Assembly (NCBI GenBank): GCA_013373545.1
Contig: JABXHQ010000019.1
Coordinates: forward strand, 1 to 64,000
DNA length: 64,000 nucleotides
Direction: 5' to 3'
Source: Gammaproteobacteria bacterium
GTDB taxonomy: Bacteria > Pseudomonadota > Gammaproteobacteria > Enterobacterales > Kangiellaceae
Position 1 is the first letter of the stretch; each line of letters starts with the position of its first letter. Positions 53,310 through 62,863 of this stretch are shown here, piece after piece. Position numbers and translations under genes: made by a program. The notes beneath the pieces are model-generated. The model was not told the origin of the DNA, searched no databases, and was given only the letters and a program-made list of their open reading frames with translations.

Positions 53310-54955
53310 CGACCAAAGGTATCGCCAAAAAAGTCGCCTTCTAACCATTGCGGGCGGCGCTCACTATTGGCAATCTCAACCCCGATCAAGTAGTTCACTT
53401 CGGTAAACCGAGTTCCTGCTTCATAATCAATGTTTAAGTCTGCTTGGTCGCTCGGTTGATGGTAGTGGTCGACAAAAAATTGTTGGAAAATTTTGCCTCC
53501 GTCAATGGACTCATCGAGTGACTTAAAGCCCGGTACAAGAAATACCGCAGGAACCCCTTGCTTGACAAAGGAGTAATGGTCGGAGCGAACAAAGATATTC
53601 TGTTGTGGCATGGGATCGGGCGAGAGCTGTAACCCGACTTTTTCCGCAGCATTCTGCACTGAGCGGCCAAGCGTCGAATGTTCGGCGCCAAACGCGATTA
53701 CGTCGCCAATGGGATATAAAATTAATGGCATGTCCAAATTAATATTGGCAACCAGTTGTTCTACCGGAACAGTCGGGTTTTGCGCAAAATAATCGGAGCC
53801 TTGTAACCCTTTTTCTTCGCCGGTAACCGCAATGAATAATACTGAACGCTTTGGCGGGTTTTCGGCAAATAAGCGTGCTGTTTCGAGCATAATTGCTGTG
53901 CCACTTGCATTGTCCATTGCGCCATTATTAATGGCATCAGCGCCGTCGTGATCGGAATGAATACCAATGTGATCTAAGTGCGCGGAATAGACAATGTATT
54001 CATTCTTTAATACGGGATCACTGCCTTCAACATAACCCACTACATTCGGGCTGCTAATGGTGCGATGGTCGGACCCGACCTGAATGGTTGCAGAGGTGCC
54101 CAGGTCAAAGTGCGGTAGTGGGTCTTGATTTTCCGATTTAGCGACTAAATCGGAAAATTGGTGAGGAGCTGACTGGAGTAAGCGGGCGGCGGCATCTTGG
54201 CTTAATAATGCGCCAGCTTTCATTCCTTTAATCCAGTTACCGGGCTCGTTTTGTTGGTTAAGCCAGGTATACGCAGGACGCGCGACTTGCGCTTTCATGC
54301 GCGCAAAAGCATAGCGCTTTTCGCTTTGGGGAGTTTGCAGGTAAATCATGCCAATAGCACCGTGCTTCGCTGCCGCCAATGCGCGTTGATGTCGCGAAGC
54401 GAAGTGAGCGGCTTCTTCCGAGGGAAGATTAGCCGGCTTCTCATTCAGTAACACAACAATTTTATTGGTAACATCAATGTTGGCGTAATCGTCATAGTCT
54501 AAATGTGGTGCACTAATACCATAGCCGACGAATACTAAAGGCGCGGTAATCGACTCAAACTGGCTTGCCGAACTGCCACTGGTAACAAATTGATCGGGTA
54601 GTGAAAAGCTATAGTCGGTATCTTCGTGCAAAGTTAGCGAGGTCTTGCTCATATTTAGCAAGCGTTGTCGGAAGGTGACGTTTTGTAAGTAACTGCCATT
54701 GTCTCCGGCGGGGGTAAGGCCGTATTGACGAAAATGCGACACTACATATTGTGCAGCGATATCATAACCGCGCGACCCAGTGTCGCGTCCTTCAAGTAAG
54801 TCATGAGCCAAAAATTCAATGTGGGCCTTTAGAGCGCCAGCATTAGCCGTCGGAAGCGCAGCACTCGGGCTGGCCGTCTTATCGTTGCTGCAACTGCTAA
54901 CGACAAGTATTAAAATCATTAACCCTATTGCATTGCTTAATTTTCGCTCAAACAT
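53306..54955 (-). CDS. M28-family zinc aminopeptidase, lipoprotein
   Basis: A 549-residue protein with a lipoprotein signal (ILILVVSSC). A PA domain is inserted between residues ~120 and 260 (APLVFVGYGISAPHLDYDDY). The M28 catalytic core has the zinc ligands in YSAHLDHIG, GAMDNASGTAIML, the Glu pair in TGEEKGLQGS, an Asp in ANINLDMPLI and the His in RSDHYSFVKQG. It removes N-terminal residues from peptides in the periplasm. It stands alone on the minus strand, divergent from bioA. Confidence 0.88.
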   Translation of the reverse strand: MFERKLSNAIGLMILILVVSSCSNDKTASPSAALPTANAGALKAHIEFLAHDLLEGRDTGSRGYDIAAQYVVSHFRQYGLTPAGDNGSYLQNVTFRQRLLNMSKTSLTLHEDTDYSFSLPDQFVTSGSSASQFESITAPLVFVGYGISAPHLDYDDYANIDVTNKIVVLLNEKPANLPSEEAAHFASRHQRALAAAKHGAIGMIYLQTPQSEKRYAFARMKAQVARPAYTWLNQQNEPGNWIKGMKAGALLSQDAAARLLQSAPHQFSDLVAKSENQDPLPHFDLGTSATIQVGSDHRTISSPNVVGYVEGSDPVLKNEYIVYSAHLDHIGIHSDHDGADAINNGAMDNASGTAIMLETARLFAENPPKRSVLFIAVTGEEKGLQGSDYFAQNPTVPVEQLVANINLDMPLILYPIGDVIAFGAEHSTLGRSVQNAAEKVGLQLSPDPMPQQNIFVRSDHYSFVKQGVPAVFLVPGFKSLDESIDGGKIFQQFFVDHYHQPSDQADLNIDYEAGTRFTEVNYLIGVEIANSERRPQWLEGDFFGDTFGR

Positions 54956-55030
54956 ACCTAAACCGATCTCTATCTATGAGTGGCGATAGCTTAACGGTTA
55001 CGCGAAAAAATTCCAGTGTCGGTTGGTAAC

Positions 55031-55053
55031 AAGGTTTAACCAAGGTTTATAAT
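55031..55053 (+). promoter_or_regulatory. Promoter region of bioA with a direct repeat
   Basis: AAGGTTTA occurs twice, 11 bp apart, and the second copy runs into TATAAT (55048-55053), a perfect -10. A weak -35 TTGGTA lies 19 bp upstream. The repeat could bind a regulator. A BirA-like half-site GGTTTATAA is present but the left half is poor. Confidence 0.4.
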
Positions 55054-55087
55054 AGTGGCTTTGCGCAAACCTTTGAGAACCGATTTT

Positions 55088-56452
55088 ATGCCTTACACAG
55101 TGCCGCCCAACCGCGACTGGTCAGAACGTGACTTATCAGTCATCTGGCACCCATGCACGCAAATGAAAGAGCATGAACAATACCCATTGCTACCGATTGT
55201 GAAAGGTGAAGGTGTGTATTTGGTGGATGATAAAGGGCGCCGCTACATTGACGCGGTCAGCAGTTGGTGGGTGAATATTTTTGGCCATGGTCGCAGTGAA
55301 ATTCGTGCGGCAATCAAGCAACAGGTCGACCAGCTTGAACATGTCATTTTTGCTGGATGTTCGAATATCCCTGCCATTGAACTGGCGGAGAAATTAGTGC
55401 AAGTGACACCGGCGCCACTTAACCGAGTGTTCTATGCTGATTGTGGCTCGGCGGCAGTCGAGGTCGCATTGAAAATGAGTTTTCAATATTGGCAGAACCA
55501 AGGGCAACCGCAACGGCGGCGGTTTATTGCGTTGCAGAATGGTTATCACGGAGAAACCGTCGGTGCTTTATCAGTGGGTGATGTAGCGCTCTATAAAGAA
55601 ACCTTCGGTCCTTTGCTGTTTGACACCATTATGGCGCCGTCGCCGGACAGTTTTAATCGCGAAGCCGGTGAGTCCTGGTACGATTATTCGCTGCGTCAGG
55701 CTCAAGCTCTGGAGCAATTATTGGCGCAACATGCCCATGAAGTTTGTGGTTTTATTTTGGAGCCGTTAGTGCAATGTGCTGGTAATATGCGCATGTATCA
55801 TCCGATTTATCTGCAAAAAGCGCGCGAGTACTGTGATCGCTACAATGTGCATTTGATCTTTGATGAAATAGCGGTGGGGTTTGGTCGAACCGGCACCTTG
55901 TTTGCGTGTGAACAGGCACAGGTGGTGCCCGACTTTATGTGTGTTTCAAAAGGGATCACTGGCGGATTTTTGCCGTTAGCTGCCGTATTAACTTCGGAGT
56001 CTATATATCAAGCGTTTTATGATGAGTACGCCAGTTTAAAAGGTTTTCTTCACTCCCATAGTTACACCGGCAATCCAATCGCTTGCGCCGCCGGTGTTGC
56101 CACATTAAAGTTATTTGAAGAACAGCCCGTGTTACAAAACAACCAAGCGTTAATTGCTAAGATGCGTCAAGTGTCCGAACGTTTTCTTGACCATCCGAAT
56201 GTTGCCGATGTCCGCCAAACCGGCATGATTTTAGCGATAGAAATGATCAAGGATAAAGCTAACAAAACTCCGTTTGATTGGCGCGAACGTCGTGGTATTC
56301 GGGTTTATCAACATGCGTTAACTCAAGGCGCATTACTGCGACCTTTAGGTAACGTTATTTACTTTATGCCGCCATACGTTATAACCGAAGATGAGATTGA
56401 GCGATTGGCGCAAATTGCTTGGGATGGACTCAATATCGCCGTAAAAGACTAA
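55088..56452 (+). CDS. bioA: Adenosylmethionine-8-amino-7-oxononanoate aminotransferase
   Basis: A class III PLP aminotransferase of 454 residues when started at the ATG at 55088 (MPYTVPPNRDWSERDLSVIW); the track GTG at 55055 lies downstream of a -10 box by only 2 bp and is unlikely. WHPCTQMKEHEQYPLLPIVK is the BioA N-terminus, NGYHGETVGALSVGD and LIFDEIAVGFGRTGTLFACE hold the PLP Asp, and CVSKGITGGFLPLAAVL the Schiff-base Lys. It uses SAM to aminate KAPA in biotin synthesis. The other bio genes are not in the window. Confidence 0.93.
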   Translation: MPYTVPPNRDWSERDLSVIWHPCTQMKEHEQYPLLPIVKGEGVYLVDDKGRRYIDAVSSWWVNIFGHGRSEIRAAIKQQVDQLEHVIFAGCSNIPAIELAEKLVQVTPAPLNRVFYADCGSAAVEVALKMSFQYWQNQGQPQRRRFIALQNGYHGETVGALSVGDVALYKETFGPLLFDTIMAPSPDSFNREAGESWYDYSLRQAQALEQLLAQHAHEVCGFILEPLVQCAGNMRMYHPIYLQKAREYCDRYNVHLIFDEIAVGFGRTGTLFACEQAQVVPDFMCVSKGITGGFLPLAAVLTSESIYQAFYDEYASLKGFLHSHSYTGNPIACAAGVATLKLFEEQPVLQNNQALIAKMRQVSERFLDHPNVADVRQTGMILAIEMIKDKANKTPFDWRERRGIRVYQHALTQGALLRPLGNVIYFMPPYVITEDEIERLAQIAWDGLNIAVKD

Positions 56453-56481
56453 TCTAACTGGATGGCTAGGGAGTAATATAA

Positions 56482-57219
56482 TTGGCTACTCGACTTAATC
56501 GTATTTTTCATGATGAAGTGCTCACAGTAAACCAACGCTACACCTTATCTGACGGAGCGACTCGTCATTTAGTAACGGTATTACGGGTTAAACAAAACGA
56601 ACCTTTAATACTGTTTAATGGTGATGGACAAAATTATTTAGCTCGAGTTACGCAAGTGGCGAAGCGAAGCTTAGAAGTTGAGGTCGTTGAACAACAAGCT
56701 AATCATTCTGAATCGCCATTAGCGACTCATTTGATCCAAGCGGTTGCCCGTGGCGACAAAATGGATTGGGTAATTCAAAAAGCGGTTGAACTTGGCGTTA
56801 CTGAAATTACGCCATTGTTTACCGAACGTACCGGCGTTAAATTAACTTCCGATAGGCTCGCCAAAAAACGCCAGCATTGGCAACAGGTTGCGATCAGCGC
56901 CTGTGAACAAAGCGGTCGCTCACAGCAGGTAGCGGTTCATCAGCCGATTGTATTTGACCAGTTACTTGGGATGAATATCAAATGGCGTGACTCGATTATT
57001 TTGCACCCCCATCGTGGCGAGTCGGTGGCGCAATTGCACTCATCCAGCGCTTACAACCTGATCATTGGCCCGGAGGGAGGGTTAACCGAAGATGAAGTTG
57101 ATCAGCTCGCGAAACTAGGCTGTAAGCCTTTGACATTAGGACCGCGAATTTTGCGGACCGAAACCGCCGCTTTAGTCATGCTCTCGATATTACAAAGCCG
57201 CTTTGGCGATCTTTTATAG
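56482..57219 (+). CDS. rsmE: 16S rRNA m3U1498 methyltransferase
   Basis: A 245-residue SPOUT methyltransferase starting at TTG, with AGGGAG upstream. A short N-terminal PUA-like domain is followed by the knotted domain, where IIGPEGGLTEDEV and LGPRILRTETAALVML are the SAM-binding motifs. It methylates U1498 of 16S rRNA. It follows bioA by 29 bp, probably in one transcript, a neighbourhood also seen in other gammaproteobacteria. Confidence 0.93.
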   Translation: MATRLNRIFHDEVLTVNQRYTLSDGATRHLVTVLRVKQNEPLILFNGDGQNYLARVTQVAKRSLEVEVVEQQANHSESPLATHLIQAVARGDKMDWVIQKAVELGVTEITPLFTERTGVKLTSDRLAKKRQHWQQVAISACEQSGRSQQVAVHQPIVFDQLLGMNIKWRDSIILHPHRGESVAQLHSSSAYNLIIGPEGGLTEDEVDQLAKLGCKPLTLGPRILRTETAALVMLSILQSRFGDLL

Positions 57220-57277
57220 ATGCTAAAGCATTAGTTTAAATTTATTGGCTACCTTACCTAAAGATAATTGCAAACCA

Positions 57278-57712
57278 TTATTCGTCATCGTCATCGTTAT
57301 TGACTCGTTTTGCATCCGGACAAAACTTAAACACGATGTCGGATATTTTTCGAATTGAAAATGGTTTTACAATAAATCCGTCAGCGCCATTTAAGATCGC
57401 TTTGCGAACATTTTCTGCGGTGTGGTGTGCGCTGATTATGATGACTTTCAAACCTGGAAAATTCGCCTTGATATAAGCGAGCCCATGAAGCCCGTTATCT
57501 TCCGGATTTTTTGCGGAAAGCTCAATATCAAGAAAAACCACTCGATAATTAAAGTGCTCTAACTTATTGTAGAGTTCATCTTTACTGGAAGCTTCATCGA
57601 TCTGATTAATGTTTAACGACTTTAAAATTTCTTTTAGCATTACTCGAACGTCAAATGAGTCATCAACGATTAGTACTTCTCGAAAAGGTTTTAATAAATT
57701 TTCACTTGTCAT
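57278..57712 (-). CDS. Stand-alone receiver (CheY-like) response regulator
   Basis: A 144-residue protein with one receiver domain and no output domain. VLIVDDSFDVRVMLKEILK has the acidic pair, VFLDIELS the phospho-acceptor Asp, VIIISAHHT the Ser/Thr and IVKPFSIRKIS the Lys. The tail is acidic (NNDDDDE). It overlaps the end of the hybrid kinase gene by 11 bp and is surely cotranscribed. It likely receives phosphate from the kinase's Hpt domain in a phosphorelay. Confidence 0.88.
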   Translation of the reverse strand: MTSENLLKPFREVLIVDDSFDVRVMLKEILKSLNINQIDEASSKDELYNKLEHFNYRVVFLDIELSAKNPEDNGLHGLAYIKANFPGLKVIIISAHHTAENVRKAILNGADGFIVKPFSIRKISDIVFKFCPDAKRVNNDDDDE

Positions 57713-59798
57713 GATTTTCCGCCAGAGTCTGGTAATAGTGTTCTACTGATTGAGTTAGGAAGTCCATGCTCATCTTCCAGTTATTATTTTCATCTTCGAG
57801 CAAACAGATACTTTGATAGATTTCATCCATTTGATAATTACCGGATGCTCCTTTTATTCTATGAAGTAATTGTTTTAATTGGGTAAAGTCGTTACTCTCA
57901 ATACGATTAACTAAAGATTTTAATTGTTTAATGTCTTCATTTAAAGTTTTCATATAATCGCTTCTTAACTGCTGTAAGCGCGATCCGGTAAGTTTTCGAG
58001 TGGCCTTTTCAATAATTTCTTTTTGATCGGACTGTGCAGCTAAATGCTCATTAAAGACTTTGATGAGTTCGATATGATCAATGGGCTTGGCAATAGCGCC
58101 CTTAAAACCATGATTGGTATAAAGCTCTAAATCTTGCTTCATAACATTAGCCGTTAGCGCATAAATAGGCGTTGCAATCGCGCAGGCTTTAATCTGTTTG
58201 GCCGCGGTTAAACCATCCATTACAGGCATTTGTATATCGAGCAATATCAGATCAAAATCAACCGTCAAAGCTTTCTCTAATGCCTGCTCACCATTTTCTA
58301 CGCACACAACCTCGATCCCGTAATCAGCTAGAATGTCAGCAATCAAGGCACGATTATCGGGCTGATCTTCGGCGACTAATAAACGACCTTCGAAGCGCTG
58401 ATTAGCGACGTTTTCCTGCTGCTTGGAGTAGGGAGTTACGTTTGGAATGTCGGCTAACCAAATACTATCAGATGGAATTTTTAGTGGTAGCAATAGGGTA
58501 AACTCGCTGCCAACATTTTGCTCGCTGACAACTTTTATATCGCCTTCCATGCGTCGTGCTAATTGATATGAAATATGCAATCCTAGACCTGTTCCTCCAT
58601 AACGTCGAGTGGTTGATGCGTCTCCCTGAACAAAAGGCTTGAACAAGCTGCGTAAGGTTGCTTGGTCCATACCAATACCATTGTCTTTGACCTTAAATAG
58701 CAGTACTTTCATATTTTCATTAGCGGATATGGATAACTCCACCGTACCTGCCTTGGAAAATTTAATCGCATTGGCGCATAAATTGTTGATGATTTGCTTG
58801 AGTCTTATGGGATCACATAAAACTTCCTCAGGAAAAGGAAATTCATAATTAATAATAAAGTTAACTTGGTTTTTATCGGCGAGCTTGTCGAGAGCAACTT
58901 CTAAGTCAGCAATAATTTGAAAAATAGAATGGTTGCTAAGTTCAATCTCAAGTTTACCAGCTTCTACTTTTGACAAATCTAATATGTCATTAATTAGAGT
59001 CAAGAGATAGCGACTACTGTCGAGCATAACTGAGCTGGCTTCACGCAGTTGAGATAAACTTAAAATTTGCTTCTTTATTTTTTCTGCGTAGCCAATAATG
59101 GCGGTTAATGGTGTTCTGATTTCGTGGCTCATGTTCGCTAAAAAGCGAGACTTCATTTGATTGGCTTTCATTTCATCTTCTTGAGCCTTAACGGCCATTT
59201 TATTAATTTCATAAAGTTGTCGCTCAAATCGAAACAAACGCCAGTCGTGCTGGTGCAAGTGACGATAACTAATATAGGTAAGCGCCATCACTATGGATAA
59301 CGTAATGCCGTAACTCATGATGGTAAGAGGGCCAGCTGATTGCTGCCCTTTGATGATTAATATCAGGACACAATTGGAAAATAATAAGCGCATAAAAATC
59401 TTTTGTTCGAGATGCAAGATTGAAAATGCGAACAGAGCAATGACGGTAATGGAAATCTGAATGATTTGTAAATTGGTCGTAATCATCCCGGTTAAGTGAA
59501 GTGCGCTGAAAATCAGCCAGCTGGTGGGAGGCAGTACCGACTCAAATGACTTGATTCGTCGTTGGTGAGCGAGGAAAGTTAAATAAAATAAAATACCCGC
59601 AAGCGCAATAAGTATGAAGGCCGCTAGGCCTAACGACTGGTTATCATTGATTATTAATGCGGTCAGCGTAAATATAACGGTAGCCGCTCCAAGGAGCAGA
59701 AAATACGTTTGACATAAAGGGATCGCTCTTTGCCTTTGTAAGGCATTAAAATATGGCTCTAAATGACTATTGGATATATCAGGGATAAATCCGGACAT
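57702..59798 (-). CDS. Hybrid sensor histidine kinase with receiver and Hpt domains
   Basis: A 698-residue protein. About six membrane helices lie between residues 30 and 180 with little periplasmic sequence, then HisKA with His 225 (FLANMSHEIRTPLTAIIGYA), HATPase (NNLCANAIKFSKAG, DNGIGM, YGGTGLGLHIS), receiver (DLILLDIQMPVMDG) and a C-terminal Hpt (LLHRIKGASGNYQ). All phospho-transfer residues are present, so it can run a full His-Asp-His relay and pass phosphate to the receiver encoded directly downstream. The signal is unknown; a membrane-embedded sensor is likely. Confidence 0.9.
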   Translation of the reverse strand: MSGFIPDISNSHLEPYFNALQRQRAIPLCQTYFLLLGAATVIFTLTALIINDNQSLGLAAFILIALAGILFYLTFLAHQRRIKSFESVLPPTSWLIFSALHLTGMITTNLQIIQISITVIALFAFSILHLEQKIFMRLLFSNCVLILIIKGQQSAGPLTIMSYGITLSIVMALTYISYRHLHQHDWRLFRFERQLYEINKMAVKAQEDEMKANQMKSRFLANMSHEIRTPLTAIIGYAEKIKKQILSLSQLREASSVMLDSSRYLLTLINDILDLSKVEAGKLEIELSNHSIFQIIADLEVALDKLADKNQVNFIINYEFPFPEEVLCDPIRLKQIINNLCANAIKFSKAGTVELSISANENMKVLLFKVKDNGIGMDQATLRSLFKPFVQGDASTTRRYGGTGLGLHISYQLARRMEGDIKVVSEQNVGSEFTLLLPLKIPSDSIWLADIPNVTPYSKQQENVANQRFEGRLLVAEDQPDNRALIADILADYGIEVVCVENGEQALEKALTVDFDLILLDIQMPVMDGLTAAKQIKACAIATPIYALTANVMKQDLELYTNHGFKGAIAKPIDHIELIKVFNEHLAAQSDQKEIIEKATRKLTGSRLQQLRSDYMKTLNEDIKQLKSLVNRIESNDFTQLKQLLHRIKGASGNYQMDEIYQSICLLEDENNNWKMSMDFLTQSVEHYYQTLAENHDK

Positions 59799-59941
59799 AA
59801 TTTTAGTATATCCTATTGCGATGTTTAGTTTATTGATTTGATTTTAGTCGAATTAAAACTATTGAATATCGATATTGTGAGATATCACTTGGTTTCATTT
59901 GGAAAGATGACATAGTTCATTATTTTGGGCGTGGGGAAACA

Positions 59942-60451
59942 ATGATTACGAGCACTAACCGCATCACTTTGAGACAATTACAGTTAGCCGATGCTGACTT
60001 TATCCTTGAATTAGTTAATCAACCGGATTGGTTGCAATATATTGGTGACAAAGGCGTTAAGGATTATCAAGCGGCGCAGCGTTATCTAAATGAAGGTCCG
60101 CTGCGAAGCTATCGTGAGCATGGGTTTGGTTTATATCGTTTGGCACTGCATGATGATACGCCAATCGGGCTATGTGGACTGCTTAAACGCGAAACGCTTG
60201 ATTGTCCCGATCTTGGCTACGCATTGCTGCCGCAATATTATGGTCAAGGTTATGTGACTGAGGCGGCAACTGCGTTGTTGCAATATGAAGCAATGCACCA
60301 TCGATTGACAAAAGTTGCTGCGCTCACCTTACCGAATTACCAAAAGTCACAAAATGTGTTGCTGCGTCTGGACTTCCAATACATCGATACCCGTTCGATA
60401 GCCGGCGTGGAGAGTGATTACTTTGAGCTATCTATTAATTCGAATAATTAA
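59942..60451 (+). CDS. GNAT-family N-acetyltransferase
   Basis: A 169-residue protein of the RimJ/RimL-like GNAT type. RITLRQLQLADADFILELVN is the typical start and LGYALLPQYYGQGYVTEAAT holds the acetyl-CoA pyrophosphate-binding Q-x-x-G-x-x pattern. The substrate cannot be predicted; members modify ribosomal proteins, amino acids or drugs. It lies 65 bp upstream of cytochrome b561 and may not share its transcript. Confidence 0.85.
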   Translation: MITSTNRITLRQLQLADADFILELVNQPDWLQYIGDKGVKDYQAAQRYLNEGPLRSYREHGFGLYRLALHDDTPIGLCGLLKRETLDCPDLGYALLPQYYGQGYVTEAATALLQYEAMHHRLTKVAALTLPNYQKSQNVLLRLDFQYIDTRSIAGVESDYFELSINSNN

Positions 60452-60515
60452 ATCGACCGAAAGACGTTTTCTTTTTGCTTGACCGGCGTAAACTAAGCTC
60501 ACAACAGGAGCGCTT

Positions 60516-61052
60516 ATGGTTAAAAACTCACATGACAGTTATGGCTACGTTAGCAAGTCATTGCATTGGTTGATGGCGCTAATGGTTGTGGCTTTGTTTA
60601 GTGTCGGTGCTTACATGGTGACACTCGATTACTATAGTCCTTGGTATAAGACTTTACCGTTTTATCATAAGAGTACTGGGGTCGTTGTCGCCGCCTTGTT
60701 ACTGCTGCGGGTTTTGTGGCGTTTGGCTAACCTTCAACCGCAGCCACTGCCAACACACACTCGGTGGGAGAAAGCTTTAGCACGGGTGGCGCATGCCCTG
60801 ATCTACGTTTTGTTATGTGGGATTGTTGTTTCAGGTTATTTAATCTCAACCGCAGACGGCCGCGCGATTAGTGTTTTCGATTGGTTCTCTATTCCGGCTG
60901 CCGGAGAATTATTTTTAGATCAAGCAAGAATAGCAGGCGCGATTCACGAATACTTGGCGTATGGATTAATGACATTGGTGGGCGTGCATGCTTTAGGCGC
61001 TTTAAAGCACCATTTTATTGATAAAGATAAAACCCTCAAAAGAATGCTTTAG
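60516..61052 (+). CDS. Cytochrome b561 family protein
   Basis: A 178-residue membrane protein with four helices. SKSLHWLMALMVVALFSVGA, FYHKSTGVVVAALLLLRVLW, VAHALIYVLLCGIVVSGYLI and AGAIHEYLAYGLMTLVGVHA each carry His residues for two heme b groups. Such proteins oxidise quinol or pass electrons, and E. coli CybB can quench superoxide. It is 37 bp upstream of yceI, a very common pairing, so the two probably form an operon. Confidence 0.88.
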   Translation: MVKNSHDSYGYVSKSLHWLMALMVVALFSVGAYMVTLDYYSPWYKTLPFYHKSTGVVVAALLLLRVLWRLANLQPQPLPTHTRWEKALARVAHALIYVLLCGIVVSGYLISTADGRAISVFDWFSIPAAGELFLDQARIAGAIHEYLAYGLMTLVGVHALGALKHHFIDKDKTLKRML

Positions 61053-61089
61053 ATTGTTAATTTTACTTGTGTAGGAAAGGAGAGTTTAT

Positions 61090-61644
61090 ATGAAATATTT
61101 TGGATTAGCATTAGTGTTAAGTATTTCGATGGCATCGAGCTTTGCAGCTGATTATGTTATCGATACTAAAGGTGCGCATGCTTCGATCAATTTCCGCGTT
61201 AGCCATCTTGGCTATTCTTGGTTACTCGGTCGATTTAATACATTCGATGGAAAGTTTAGCTATGATGCTGCAAAGCCCGAAGAGTCAGTCATTATGGTGA
61301 ACATCGATACTACCAGTTTAGATTCAAATCATGCTGAGCGTGATAAGCATTTAATGAGTGATGATTTTTTGCATGCGGATAAATTTCCAAAGGCTACCTT
61401 TAAAAGTACTCAAGTAACCGATAAAGGTGACGGAAAATTAATGGTGACTGGCGATTTTACTCTGCATGGTGTTACTAAGTCGATTGTTATCGAAGCGCAA
61501 AAAGTGGGTGAGGGTGAAGATCCTTGGGGTGGATATCGTGCTGGCTTTTCTGGTACCACCAAAATCAACATGGGTGATTTCGGTTTTAAGAAGAACTATG
61601 GCGACGTTTGGCTAGATTTACATGTCGAAGGTGTGCGTCAATAA
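61090..61644 (+). CDS. YceI-family periplasmic protein
   Basis: A 184-residue protein with a Sec signal (MKYFGLALVLSISMASSFAA). The mature part ADYVIDTKGAHASINFRVSH and ADKFPKATFKSTQVTDKGDG match the YceI lipocalin-like barrel that binds polyprenyl-type lipids such as octaprenyl compounds. AGGAAAGGAGAG upstream of the ATG is a strong ribosome-binding site. With cytochrome b561 it suggests periplasmic quinone or redox chemistry. Confidence 0.9.
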   Translation: MKYFGLALVLSISMASSFAADYVIDTKGAHASINFRVSHLGYSWLLGRFNTFDGKFSYDAAKPEESVIMVNIDTTSLDSNHAERDKHLMSDDFLHADKFPKATFKSTQVTDKGDGKLMVTGDFTLHGVTKSIVIEAQKVGEGEDPWGGYRAGFSGTTKINMGDFGFKKNYGDVWLDLHVEGVRQ

Positions 61645-61655
61645 ACGGTTAACAA

Positions 61656-61677
61656 GACGGAGGCGTAAGCTTCCGTC
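61656..61677. terminator. Hairpin between convergent yceI and the sigma-factor gene
   Basis: GACGGAGGC-GTAA-GCTTCCGTC, a 9-bp stem with one G-U pair and no strong T-run. It is a possible bidirectional terminator. Confidence 0.5.
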
Positions 61678-61687
61678 ATTGTCGCAT

Positions 61688-62788
61688 TCAGGTACCTAAT
61701 CCATGACTGTTATGAGCAACAACCGCCTGAAGTTTTTTGATCGCTTGTGCTTCTAGTTGGCGGGTCCGCTCTGTACTTTTTCCAATAACGGCACCAATTT
61801 CGCGAAAGCTATGATGATCGACATTGTTTAAACCGAAACGCAATATTACGATGGTTTGTTCTAAAGGTGTCAGTGACTCTAGCAATTTATTGACGCTGTG
61901 CCCTGCCAATTGATCGGCAGGATCATCATGAACCATCTCGCTAAACACCTCATACCCACTCGACTCTTGATCGCGCGGACTATGGTCAAACGATTGATCA
62001 GGAAAAGCCATCACTAGCAGAGACTCGAGCTCGCTGCGTGAACAATCGAGTTGATGGGCGATTTTTTTAATATTCCCCTGAGTAAAGCTAAGACCTTTTT
62101 TATTCAATTGATGAATTAGTGAAAGCATTTTATCGAACAACTGCTCGGGGCGGCGTACAACACTGGAATTGCGTTTAAGATAGAGCGATATATGTTGACG
62201 GATCCACCACCAGGCATAAGTTGAAAAGCGAGTGCCGTGGCTTAATTGATATTTTTCAATCGCCTTTAGTAAGCCGATATTACCCTCTTGAATTACGTCG
62301 TTCCATGGCAGGCTTAGATAGTTGTATTCGCGTGCAACTTTTATCACTAGCCTTAAATTGTGCAAGGCAATCTCTGCTCTGAGACTGAATAATTGCTGCA
62401 ATGCTTGTTCTGCCGCTTTGTGCTGTGGCTTCGATATATATCCGCTTGCCTGCTTTAGTAGCCTTTGCAATTGCGTCAATGAGCAGTGTTGTTTGACTTC
62501 CGAAAGTAGTTCGAGCCAATCGTCATCCTGTGGCAAGTCACAGGACTTAGCATGCGCCGATCGATTCAGAAACCTTGTTACCGCTGCGCAGTCTAGGTGC
62601 TGGTAGCGACTTAAATTGTGCGTGCGTTGGTTGAGGGTTTGCAATAAAAATTTCCCCAGTTGTGTTTGATAGCGCTGGAAAAGCAGCTGTTCGGCGTCGG
62701 CCGCTAATGGCTCGTAGTCGCGGACTGTTTGATAAAAGTCATGCGATAGCTGTTCGTTCATATGAGAGGATACACCTTGTTTTATCAC
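61688..62788 (-). CDS. Sigma70-family RNA polymerase sigma factor, divergent
   Basis: A 366-residue sigma factor. Region 2 is clear: LRLVIKVAREYNYLSLPWND, VIQEGNIGLLKAIEKYQLSH and TRFSTYAWWWIRQHISLYL. Region 4 is LTPLEQTIVILRFGLNNVDH with the helix-turn-helix SFREIGAVIGKSTERTRQLE. The first ~150 residues are unusual and the protein is neither RpoD nor a close RpoS or RpoH. It is an alternative sigma factor. The start is uncertain (Met at 62761 is an option); neither has a strong ribosome-binding site. It is divergent from the MerR-type gene, a likely functional partner. Confidence 0.8.
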   Translation of the reverse strand: MIKQGVSSHMNEQLSHDFYQTVRDYEPLAADAEQLLFQRYQTQLGKFLLQTLNQRTHNLSRYQHLDCAAVTRFLNRSAHAKSCDLPQDDDWLELLSEVKQHCSLTQLQRLLKQASGYISKPQHKAAEQALQQLFSLRAEIALHNLRLVIKVAREYNYLSLPWNDVIQEGNIGLLKAIEKYQLSHGTRFSTYAWWWIRQHISLYLKRNSSVVRRPEQLFDKMLSLIHQLNKKGLSFTQGNIKKIAHQLDCSRSELESLLVMAFPDQSFDHSPRDQESSGYEVFSEMVHDDPADQLAGHSVNKLLESLTPLEQTIVILRFGLNNVDHHSFREIGAVIGKSTERTRQLEAQAIKKLQAVVAHNSHGLGT

Positions 62789-62863
62789 TTAGTGTTAACA
62801 ATGATGCTCCAGAGTAAAAATATCAACGTATCTACTTTAGACAACAACTCAACGGTTAAGCAT

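Noticed and set aside
55020-55053. BirA operator at bioA
   Set aside because: Only the right half-site is fair, and the spacing (12 instead of about 16) is wrong; kept only as a weak regulatory note.
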